In this document: one piece after another, positions 1 through 5,456 of the stretch | How the letters are laid out: the number at the start of each line of letters is the position of its first letter | Numbering within the stretch: position 1 is the stretch's first letter | Notes under the pieces: generated by a model | Database searches by the model: none | What the model saw: the letters and a program-made list of their open reading frames with translations, nothing else | Told to the model about the DNA's origin: nothing | Program-made: the position numbers and the translations under genes | Origin: Acidobacteriota bacterium | GTDB lineage: Bacteria > Acidobacteriota > Vicinamibacteria > Vicinamibacterales > CAVVIG01 | Length of the DNA stretch: 7,080 nucleotides | Direction of reading: 5' to 3' | NCBI GenBank assembly: GCA_016195295.1 | Contig: JACPZV010000202.1 | Coordinates: 1 to 7,080, forward strand

Positions 1-645
1 CTCGAGGTGATGTCGAGCAGCGATACCGGCGTCGGCGGGCTCAAGGAAGTGATCGCGATGATCGAGGGGCGCGGCGCCTACAGCAAGTTGAAGTACGAGA
101 GCGGCGTCCACCGCGTCCAGCGCGTGCCGGCCACCGAGGCCAGCGGCCGCATCCACACGTCGACCGTGACCGTCGCGGTGCTGCCGGAGGCTGAGGAGGT
201 CGACGTCCAGATCAACGACAAGGATCTGCGCATCGACACGTTCTGCTCGAGCGGCCCCGGCGGCCAGAGCGTCAACACCACCTACTCCGCCGTCCGCATC
301 ACGCACATCCCGACGAACACGGTGGTGTCGCAGCAGGACGAGAAGTCGCAAATCAAGAATCGCGCGAAGGCGATGAAAGTGCTTCGGTCACGGCTCTACG
401 AGATGGAGCTGCGCAAGCAGCAAGAGGCGATTGCGAAGGATCGGCGGAGCCAGGTGGGCACGGGCGAGCGCTCAGAGAAAATCCGGACGTACAACTTTCC
501 ACAGAACCGCATCACCGATCACCGCGTCAACTTCACGACCCACCGGCTGACCGAGGTTCTCAACGGCGACCTGACCGACATGCTCGACCAGGTCATCACG
601 CACTACCAGTCGGAGAAGCTGAAAGACGCGACGGCGGTCTCTTGA
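1..645 (+). CDS. prfA: Peptide chain release factor 1 (RF1), 3' part of gene
   Basis: This is the C-terminal 214 residues of RF1, which reads UAA/UAG in the ribosomal A site and triggers peptide release; the full family length is about 355-360, so about 140 N-terminal residues lie left of the window. The frame is open from base 1. Visible residues 43-45 are the Pro-Ala-Thr tripeptide (PxT) that marks RF1, where RF2 has SPF, inside the conserved RVPATE..GRIHTS block. GGQ is at visible residues 87-89 (bases 259-267), in the context SGPGGQSVNTT; its glutamine contacts the peptidyl-transferase centre and is the target of PrmC, encoded next. The conserved DEKSQIKNRAKA and NFPQNRITDHR blocks follow. 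The stop TGA (643-645) overlaps the prmC start. Nothing looks damaged in the visible part. Confidence 0.97.
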   Translation, partial: LEVMSSSDTGVGGLKEVIAMIEGRGAYSKLKYESGVHRVQRVPATEASGRIHTSTVTVAVLPEAEEVDVQINDKDLRIDTFCSSGPGGQSVNTTYSAVRITHIPTNTVVSQQDEKSQIKNRAKAMKVLRSRLYEMELRKQQEAIAKDRRSQVGTGERSEKIRTYNFPQNRITDHRVNFTTHRLTEVLNGDLTDMLDQVITHYQSEKLKDATAVS

Positions 646-1511
646 AGTCAGGCACGTCCTCGATCCTCGCGCGCGTCGACGAAGCACGGCAGCGCCTCCT
701 CGAGGCGGGCGTGTCGCCGAATGAATCCGCGCTCGACGCGCGGCTGCTGGCCGAGCACACGCTCGGCTGGACCGCCGAGCGGTACTTCACCGACGCGAAT
801 CAATCCGAGCCAGACGATTTCCTCTCGCGCTACGCCGCGCTCATCGCGCGGCGCACGGCCAGAGAGCCCGTGGCGTACATCATCGGGCGCCGGGAATTCT
901 GGGAACTCGAGTTCGAAGTCACGCCCGCGGTCTTGATTCCGCGTCCGTCCACCGAGTTCATCGTCGAAGCGGTGCTCGACCTGTTTCGCGATCCATCGGC
1001 ACCGCTGAAGATCGCGGACGTTTGTACGGGGTGCGGGTGCGTCGCCGTCGCGATCGCGCACGAGCACCGCGCCGCGACCGTCACGGCCACGGATATTTCT
1101 GAAGCGGCTCTCGATGTGGCGCGCCGAAACGCGACGCGCCACGGCGTGGCGGATCGCGTGACGTTCGCGCGGAGCGATCTGCTCGGCGGCGTCGCTGGTA
1201 CCTTCGACGTCATCGTCGCGAATCCTCCGTACGTCGTGGACGAGGCGCGGCCGGTGCTGCAGCCGGAAGTGCGTGACTACGAACCGGGCGTCGCGCTCTT
1301 CGGCGGCAACGATGGGCTCGGCGTGATCACGCGACTGGTCGCGGCGGCGCCGAGTCGGCTGCGTCCCGGTGGATACTTCATCTTCGAGTTCGGATTCGGT
1401 CAGGACGTTGAGGTGGAGCAACTGCTCGAACGCGCGCCCGCGCTCACGTTGCTGGAACTTCGACGCGATCTCGACGGCATCGCGCGCACGGCTGTCGCCA
1501 GGAAGTTGTAG
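642..1511 (+). CDS. prmC: Release factor glutamine N5-methyltransferase PrmC (HemK)
   Basis: The product is a 289-residue SAM-dependent methyltransferase that modifies the GGQ glutamine of RF1/RF2 in the cytosol; E. coli PrmC has 277 residues. Residues about 8-110 form the helical N-terminal substrate-binding domain. SAM motif I is at about 124-133 (IADVCTGCGC, with cysteines where DLGTGSG is usual), an acidic loop TATDIS follows, and the catalytic NPPY is at residues 194-197 (bases 1221-1232), the signature of Gln/Asn/Ade N-methyltransferases. The start is taken as TTG at 642-644: it overlaps the prfA TGA as TTGA, no ATG precedes the first helix, and the next plausible start (GTG 711) would delete 23 residues of that helix. 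No strong Shine-Dalgarno is visible, so translation probably depends on coupling to prfA. Confidence 0.95.
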   Translation: MKSGTSSILARVDEARQRLLEAGVSPNESALDARLLAEHTLGWTAERYFTDANQSEPDDFLSRYAALIARRTAREPVAYIIGRREFWELEFEVTPAVLIPRPSTEFIVEAVLDLFRDPSAPLKIADVCTGCGCVAVAIAHEHRAATVTATDISEAALDVARRNATRHGVADRVTFARSDLLGGVAGTFDVIVANPPYVVDEARPVLQPEVRDYEPGVALFGGNDGLGVITRLVAAAPSRLRPGGYFIFEFGFGQDVEVEQLLERAPALTLLELRRDLDGIARTAVARKL

Positions 1512-1522
1512 CGCGCAGCGGC

Positions 1523-1583
1523 TGTAGGCCGGGTCCTTTCGGACCCGGCTCCACTTGGCGGGTCCAAAAGGACCCGCCCTACA
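1523..1583. repeat. REP/BIME-like double hairpin with GTAG feet
   Basis: The 89-bp gap between prmC and the HIT gene holds two perfect 9-bp stem-loops: GCCGGGTCC/GGACCCGGC (1528-1536 with 1541-1549, loop TTTC) and GGCGGGTCC/GGACCCGCC (1557-1565 with 1570-1578, loop AAAA), separated by TCCACTT. GTAG (1524-1527) sits directly 5' of the first stem, and CTAC (1579-1582), which is GTAG on the other strand, flanks the second. The outer ends are TGTAGG and CCTACA. This is the layout of two REP units in opposite orientation (a BIME); a GTAG foot next to a hairpin is what REP-associated tyrosine (Y1-type) transposases recognise in enterobacteria. The hairpins could also attenuate transcription after prmC, although no U-tract follows. 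Confidence 0.75.
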
Positions 1584-1590
1584 CGAGAAC

Positions 1591-1595
1591 GGTGA
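1591..1595 (+). promoter_or_regulatory. Ribosome binding site of the HIT gene (decides the start)
   Basis: GGTGA ends 5 bases before ATG 1601 and can pair with the UCACC end of 16S rRNA. A GTG at 1592 is in frame but lies inside this element, so ATG 1601 is preferred. Confidence 0.5.
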
Positions 1596-1600
1596 TCGCC

Positions 1601-1945
1601 ATGGCGGACTGTCTCTTCTGCAAGATCATTGCGCGCCAGATCCCCGCGTCGATCGTCTACGAGGACGATCGCCTGCTCGCGTTCAATGACATCAACCCGC
1701 AGGGACCGACGCACGTGCTGATCGTGCCGAAGCGGCACATCGCGTCACTGAACGATGTCGCTGCTGGCGACGATCACATCGTCGGCGAAATGGTTCGGCG
1801 CGCGGCGGCGATTGCGAAGGAGCGGGGCATTTCGGCGAGCGGCTTCCGCGTGGTCTTCAACACGAATCGCGACGGCGGCCAGACAGTCTTCCACATCCAC
1901 CTGCATCTCATCGGCGGAAGAAGTCTCAGCTGGCCTCCCGGATAA
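1601..1945 (+). CDS. HIT (histidine triad) family nucleotide hydrolase, HinT-like
   Basis: This 114-residue protein has the full length of a bacterial HinT-type HIT protein. Residues 98-104 are the histidine triad H-I-H-L-H-L-I (H98, H100, H102), the catalytic site that hydrolyses purine nucleoside phosphoramidates or acyl-adenylates in this family. Cys4-x-x-Cys7 near the N-terminus and His46 (PKRH) match the zinc-binding residues of HinT subgroups. DIxPQGPTHVLIVPKRH (30-46) is the conserved nucleotide-binding strand region. A soluble cytosolic protein is expected: no signal peptide or membrane segment is visible. It follows prmC at 89 bp, with the double-hairpin repeat between them, so co-transcription is uncertain. 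Its last codons overlap the end of the convergent acetyltransferase gene by 20 bp. The exact substrate cannot be told from sequence. Confidence 0.93.
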   Translation: MADCLFCKIIARQIPASIVYEDDRLLAFNDINPQGPTHVLIVPKRHIASLNDVAAGDDHIVGEMVRRAAAIAKERGISASGFRVVFNTNRDGGQTVFHIHLHLIGGRSLSWPPG

Positions 1946-2750
1946 GCAGATACGTCCCCTTGCGGTTCGCGCGGTCGAGGAAGAACTCGACGACGCGGTA
2001 GCCGCGGGCGAGGTACGTCGCGAAGATGCGACGCGTCGTCTGGCGCCATTCGAGCGCGAGCTCGGGCGCACGGGACAGCATCTCGGTGAAGCCCGTCGGG
2101 ATCTCGACGCCGATCCGCCGCGCATCGAGCGAGACGTTCACGTCAATCGGCTCGAGCCAGTTTTCCTTCTTCGCCGTTCGCGTGCGGTTGGCCGGCTCCA
2201 CCGTCAGCACAGGCGCCATCGGCGCCGAGCCGGCGAGCCGCCGCGCAACGTGCGACGTCCGGATCCACCACTCCGCGATGAAGCGATCGGTCGGGTTGCC
2301 ATGGTGCAGCGGGCTGCCGGACTCGCCGTAGACGTTCTCTTCATAGTGCTCGACGATGACGCCGAGCTTCGAGAAGTTCAGGTGCGCGTTGGCGGCCTGC
2401 AGTGGATCGAAGGTCCACTCGATCAGATCGAGGCCCATCGCCAGCGCGCGGTCGCGCTGAAGGACTTTCAGCTGATAGCCGGCGCCGCCCTTCCGGTACT
2501 CGTCCAGGACGCCGAGCATGTGCGACCACTGCGTCGGCTTGCCGTCCCTGATACCCGGCAGCGAGTAGACGAAGCCGATCATGCGATCGTCGTCGAATGC
2601 GCCGATGAGAATGCCGCCGCGCTGGACCGTGACGGCAAGAATCGGCACGGGCACGACATCGTCGTACCCCGGCCCCCAGATCTCGCGCTCGATCTTGACG
2701 ACGTCGGCGAACTCGGCGATCGTCGTCAGATCTTTGAACGTGAAAGGCAT
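1926..2750 (-). CDS. Predicted GNAT-superfamily acetyltransferase (COG3375-like)
   Basis: The product has 274 residues from ATG 2750. It matches my recollection of the COG3375 family of uncharacterised proteins with a GNAT fold. The acetyl-CoA pyrophosphate loop is recognisable at about residues 85-91 (YRKGGAG, for the usual RxxGxG/A), preceded by WSHMLGVL and followed by the family-typical segment WTFDPLQAANAHLNFSKLG (112-130). The C-terminal half (about 150-274) is not part of the core GNAT domain and ends in a region rich in aromatic and basic residues. A TTG at 2780 would add 10 Arg/Pro-rich residues and is less likely, because AAAGG (2764-2760) sits 9 bases before the ATG. It follows hepT by 32 bp and is the last gene of the minus-strand run. 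The substrate is unknown. Confidence 0.8.
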   Translation of the reverse strand: MPFTFKDLTTIAEFADVVKIEREIWGPGYDDVVPVPILAVTVQRGGILIGAFDDDRMIGFVYSLPGIRDGKPTQWSHMLGVLDEYRKGGAGYQLKVLQRDRALAMGLDLIEWTFDPLQAANAHLNFSKLGVIVEHYEENVYGESGSPLHHGNPTDRFIAEWWIRTSHVARRLAGSAPMAPVLTVEPANRTRTAKKENWLEPIDVNVSLDARRIGVEIPTGFTEMLSRAPELALEWRQTTRRIFATYLARGYRVVEFFLDRANRKGTYLLIREAS

Positions 2751-2782
2751 GCGGGGCGGCCTTTGTGGCCGGCGATTCAAAT

Positions 2783-3136
2783 TCAGGCGTTCGGCGACGA
2801 CGGTTTCGGGGGGACCAGACGTTCGAGTGTGACAATCAAGGTGGGAAGGTCGCTGTCAACCGTCCGCCACACTTCGCGAAGATCGACGTCATCGTACCCA
2901 TGGATGATGCGATCGCGCATGCCCGCGATGGCTTTCCATGGAGTTTCAGGATGAGCGTCGCGAAAGCTGTCGGAGAGGCGTTTAGCCGCTTCGCCTAAGA
3001 CGAGGAGTTGATGGAGAAGCGCAGACTGGGTCTTGAAATCCGTTCCGAGCTCGTCTTCCGTGAGACCCGATGCAAACTCGACAGCCCGCCGGGCGGCGGT
3101 CAACATGTCAAGCGCGACCGCGTCATCCCTGGACAT
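2783..3136 (-). CDS. hepT: HepT-like HEPN toxin (DUF86) of an MntA-HepT pair
   Basis: This all-helical protein of 117 residues has the size of a HEPN/DUF86 domain. The HEPN ribonuclease signature RX4HXY is present as R74-D-R-I-I-H79-G-Y81. In characterised MntA-HepT modules HepT is an RNase that cleaves RNA, and the tyrosine of this motif is the residue AMPylated by its partner. The middle helix LHQLLVLGEAAKRLSD (41-56) is typical of the family. The start ATG 3136 has GAGG 7 bases upstream (3147-3144) and lies inside the mntA 3' end, giving a 14-bp overlap and a different frame. An in-frame upstream start at 3241 would add 35 residues that only shadow mntA. The signature residues are intact, so it should be active unless neutralised. 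That function is inferred from the family. Confidence 0.88.
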   Translation of the reverse strand: MSRDDAVALDMLTAARRAVEFASGLTEDELGTDFKTQSALLHQLLVLGEAAKRLSDSFRDAHPETPWKAIAGMRDRIIHGYDDVDLREVWRTVDSDLPTLIVTLERLVPPKPSSPNA

Positions 3137-3449
3137 CGAGCGGCCTCGCCGTGTCGAGAATCGCTTGACGGCGGATCCAGTTGGCGCTTCGCTCGATGCC
3201 CTCACGACTGACAAGGTCGACCTCGCGGCCCACGATGTCAACCAGCTCCTGCTTCATCCGTTCGTGATCGATCAGGCTCCAGGCGGCATCGGATTGGAAC
3301 GTCACCAGCAGATCGACGTCGCTCGCGGGTCCGAAATCCGGTCGCAACAGCGAGCCAAACACAGCGAGCTCGCGTACCTTCCATCGTCGGCACCACGCGG
3401 TGAGACGATCCCGATCGAGCGAAATCGGCAGGTCCACGAGACAGCGCAT
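3123..3449 (-). CDS. mntA: MntA-like minimal nucleotidyltransferase antitoxin
   Basis: This 108-residue protein is a minimal nucleotidyltransferase. The motif GSX10DXD is exact: G32-S33, ten residues, D44-V-D46, with the third metal-binding Asp in the strand EVDLV (D78). In studied MntA-HepT systems this enzyme uses ATP to AMPylate the HepT tyrosine and so disarms the toxin; older annotation calls the family NTP_transf_2 or DUF4062-free MNT domain proteins. All catalytic acidic residues are present. The gene starts 6 bp after the HAD gene stop and overlaps hepT by 14 bp, the usual tight coupling of such pairs. No Shine-Dalgarno precedes ATG 3449; instead a TATAAT overlaps the start codon. GTG at codon 5 (3437) is an alternative start that would keep the active site. 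Confidence 0.87.
   Translation of the reverse strand: MRCLVDLPISLDRDRLTAWCRRWKVRELAVFGSLLRPDFGPASDVDLLVTFQSDAAWSLIDHERMKQELVDIVGREVDLVSREGIERSANWIRRQAILDTARPLDVQG
3144..3147 (-). promoter_or_regulatory. Ribosome binding site of hepT
   Basis: GAGG on the minus strand, 7 bases before ATG 3136 and inside the mntA coding sequence. It gives the toxin its own initiation signal and supports the short hepT start. Confidence 0.5.
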
Positions 3450-3453
3450 TATA
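3448..3453 (-). promoter_or_regulatory. Possible -10 box overlapping the mntA start codon
   Basis: An exact TATAAT reads into ATG 3449 (TATAATG). If used, transcription would begin near 3441, only 3-4 bases before GTG codon 5 of mntA. No good -35 is present at 16-18 bp; TTGCCG lies about 20 bp upstream. AT-rich hexamers are rare in this G+C-rich DNA, but chance is not excluded. Confidence 0.25.
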
Positions 3454-3455
3454 CG

Positions 3456-4076
3456 CTACTGAATGAGCAGGCTCGGCAACTCGCGCAGCGAGCGAATCAC
3501 CGGCACACCACGCTCGCTCAGTTCGTGCGCGAGTGTCGGCGTGTCGGCGCGGTGAAGCAGCACGGCGCGCATGCCGGCGGCGAGCGCGCCTTCCACATCC
3601 TGACGGAAGTTGTCCCCCACCATCACGGCATCGGCAGGTTGCGCGTCGACGAGCTGCAACGCCGCCGCGAAGATGCTCGGGTGGGGCTTCATGAAGCCAT
3701 GTTGAGACGAGGAGACGGTCGCACTGATGAGACCCTGAAGCTCGAAATGCGATTGGAACGACGCCAGGCAGCGGTGCGAGTTGGAAATCAGTCCGATGCG
3801 CAGGCCGGCCGCGGAGAGCTCGCGCAACACGCCCGGCACGTCGTCGTAGAGCTCGAAGTGCTGACACGCCGCCCACTCGACGTAGATTTCCCGCGCGCAC
3901 GCGTCGACCTGCGGTCCCTGGCCGCCCATGCCCTCGATGATGCGGCGCGTGTAGGCGACAAAGATCTCGTCGTCGTACGCCTCGTCTGGCACGTCGAGCA
4001 GCGGCGCCGCGCAGGCCACGGCCTGCGAAAATTTCGACGCGTCGACGTCGAAAAAAACGGCGCGGACGGAAGACAT
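3456..4076 (-). CDS. HAD-family hydrolase, apparently shortened after motif I
   Basis: This 206-residue protein of the haloacid-dehalogenase superfamily, subfamily I with a helical cap, probably acts as a small-molecule phosphatase. Motif I is FFDVD (nucleophile D10, acid D12), motif II is LIS98NS, motif III is K130 (MKPHPSIF), and motif IV is GD155-x4-D160. The residues after motif I are odd: instead of the expected DxDGTL and a 25-35 residue lead into the cap, D12 is followed at once by ASKFSQAVACAAPLLD, text I would expect well inside the cap. The protein is correspondingly short for the family (about 230-240). Both Asp residues survive, so loss of function is likely but not certain. The start ATG 4076 has no Shine-Dalgarno. 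It lies 43 bp after the second M16 gene, across an 8-bp repeat, and 6 bp before mntA. Confidence 0.82.
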   Translation of the reverse strand: MSSVRAVFFDVDASKFSQAVACAAPLLDVPDEAYDDEIFVAYTRRIIEGMGGQGPQVDACAREIYVEWAACQHFELYDDVPGVLRELSAAGLRIGLISNSHRCLASFQSHFELQGLISATVSSSQHGFMKPHPSIFAAALQLVDAQPADAVMVGDNFRQDVEGALAAGMRAVLLHRADTPTLAHELSERGVPVIRSLRELPSLLIQ

Positions 4077-4080
4077 ATGA

Positions 4081-4112
4081 ATTGGGTAGTTGAGTAGTTG
4101 GGTAATTGGGTA
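4081..4112. repeat. Four 8-bp tandem repeats (consensus RTTGGGTA)
   Basis: On the plus strand the units are ATTGGGTA, GTTGAGTA, GTTGGGTA and ATTGGGTA, with one clear mismatch in the second unit. They fill most of the 43-bp gap between the second M16 gene and the HAD gene and stand out by low G+C. No function is known to me; on the minus-strand transcript they are poor in purines and give no ribosome binding site for the HAD gene. Confidence 0.75.
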
Positions 4113-4119
4113 ATGGCTG

Positions 4120-5439
4120 TCACGCGCGTTCGTCGTAGGGACCGGCGATCACTACAGTCGCCCGGCCGGCATCGAGCGCGCGGCGTGCCGCGGCGTTCAC
4201 GTCGTCCAGCGTGACGGCGTCGAGCAGCGCCGGCAGCCTGACGTCGTAGTCGAGGCCGAGACCGAAGAACTCTTCGTTCTGGAGAAAATTCGCGATGCCC
4301 GCGTTCGTTTCGAGCGCGCGCGGCATGGAGCCAATCAGAAACCGACGTGATTCGTCGAGCTCCTTTGCCGTCAACCCATCGGCGGCGAGCCGCGCGACTT
4401 CCTCGTCTATCGAGGCCAGCGCACGATCGACGTTCACCGGGCTCACGCCGGCACGAATCGTGAGCGGTCCCTCGGCGAGGTTCGCGTCCAGCGCGCTCGA
4501 CACGTAGTAGGCCATCCCCTGGCGCTCGCGAATGCTGTCGCCCAGCCGGCCGCCGAGCGCGTACTGGCCGAAGGCGACGTTCAGCAGCCAAAACGCATAG
4601 TAGGCCGGATCGCGCCGCGTGATCGTCGTGAAGCCGTACGCAATGTCGGCCTGCGCTTTGTTCATCATCGAGATCACCACACGTCGGCGGCTCGTCGCCG
4701 GCGTCACTGGTGGTAGCACCAAGGGAGACGACGACGACTTGCGCCAGTCGCCGAACACGCGGATCACCTCGTCTCGCGCGCGCGACGCGTCAACGTCGCC
4801 GACGATGACGGCGGAGAGCCCGCCAGGCGCGAAGCGCTCGGCATGAAGTCGCGACAGCCGCTCGCGCGTCAGGGTCTCGATCGACTCGACCGACCCCTTC
4901 GTCCGCCGGCCGTACGGATGGCCATTCGGGTAGAGCAGCGCCATCAGCGATTCGGTCGCACGGACGGCGGGGTTGTCCTCGTCCTGGCGAATCGCCGTGA
5001 TCACTTCGCCCTTGCGCGTCGCGATTTCCGCCTCAGGCAGCGAGGGCGTCATCAGCACGTCGCCGAGCAGCGCCAGCACAGCCGCGAAATCCTCGGCCAG
5101 GCACGTGCAGACGAGCGAGAACAGATGACGCGAGACGTTGATGGTGAGCGTGATGCCGCGGCTGTCCAGCTCTTCCGCGACCTCGGCCGCCCACCGCGTG
5201 GCGGTGCCACGATCGATCACGCGGGACAAGAGCCACGTCGCGCCCGGCGCATCCGCGGGATCCGCGATGGACCCCGCGCGCATCGCGAGGTTGATCGCGA
5301 CGATGGGCGTCTTGGAAGTCGCCTTCGCCAAAAGCGTGACGCCGTTCGGGAGAACGTCGCGACTTGGAGACAGACTTGACCGTGACGTAAGTCTCGAGTG
5401 TGAAGTCTGAAGTCTGAGGTCCGTGTCTTGAGACTTCAC
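4120..5439 (-). CDS. M16-family peptidase homologue, non-catalytic subunit
   Basis: This 439-residue protein has the two-lobed M16B length. The zinc site HxxEH is destroyed: where GLAHLLEHMLFKGT is typical, residues 66-79 read GATWLLSRVIDRGT, so W69, S72 and R73 replace His, Glu and His. The second lobe keeps the segment GGRLGDSIRERQGMAYYV (296-313) with R298 and Y311/Y312, the R/Y pair that non-catalytic M16B subunits contribute to substrate binding. It therefore probably pairs with the catalytic M16 protein encoded just upstream. The start GTG 5439 overlaps the upstream TGA as GTGA; AAAGG lies 7 bases before it. No later ATG or GTG precedes the conserved DVLPNGVTLL. Residues 1-17 are encoded by 7-bp repeats and look like low-complexity sequence. 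No signal peptide or membrane segment is visible. Confidence 0.9.
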   Translation of the reverse strand: MKSQDTDLRLQTSHSRLTSRSSLSPSRDVLPNGVTLLAKATSKTPIVAINLAMRAGSIADPADAPGATWLLSRVIDRGTATRWAAEVAEELDSRGITLTINVSRHLFSLVCTCLAEDFAAVLALLGDVLMTPSLPEAEIATRKGEVITAIRQDEDNPAVRATESLMALLYPNGHPYGRRTKGSVESIETLTRERLSRLHAERFAPGGLSAVIVGDVDASRARDEVIRVFGDWRKSSSSPLVLPPVTPATSRRRVVISMMNKAQADIAYGFTTITRRDPAYYAFWLLNVAFGQYALGGRLGDSIRERQGMAYYVSSALDANLAEGPLTIRAGVSPVNVDRALASIDEEVARLAADGLTAKELDESRRFLIGSMPRALETNAGIANFLQNEEFFGLGLDYDVRLPALLDAVTLDDVNAAARRALDAGRATVVIAGPYDERA

Positions 5440-5456
5440 ACTTCAGCCTTTAGACT
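5390..5456. repeat. Inverted array of 7-bp repeats forming a long imperfect hairpin
   Basis: On the plus strand the left arm 5390-5417 consists of four heptamers of the type AGTCTGA and the right arm 5429-5456 of four of the complementary type TCAGACT, with an 11-base loop (5418-5428). Laid against each other, 22 of 28 positions pair. The array covers the last codons and stop of the catalytic M16 gene and the ribosome binding site, start and first ~17 codons of the second M16 gene. Confidence 0.8.

Noticed and set aside
1528..1578. The two hairpins as a classical Rho-independent terminator of prmC
   Set aside because: There is no U-tract after either stem, and the GTAG feet fit a REP-type repeat better; a partial terminating effect remains possible.
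2757..2771. Small hairpin (5-bp stem, 5-base loop) between hepT and the acetyltransferase gene
   Set aside because: The stem is too short and has no T-run, so it is not convincing as a terminator; GGCC-type palindromes are frequent in this DNA.
1755..2954. Long plus-strand open frame (399 codons) across the acetyltransferase and hepT genes
   Set aside because: The translation is Arg/Ala-rich with no family resemblance, and it lies opposite recognisable genes; such frames are common in G+C-rich DNA.
3137..3241. Longer start of hepT adding 35 residues
   Set aside because: The extension only shadows mntA in another frame, while ATG 3136 has GAGG at a good distance.
4051..4057. Run of seven A (T on the coding strand) as a phase-variation tract in the HAD gene
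   Set aside because: Seven is short for a contingency tract and the frame is open; kept only as context for the suspected deletion.
3033..4097. Plus-strand open frame (354 codons) opposite hepT, mntA and the HAD gene
   Set aside because: It crosses three recognisable minus-strand genes and has no domain of its own.
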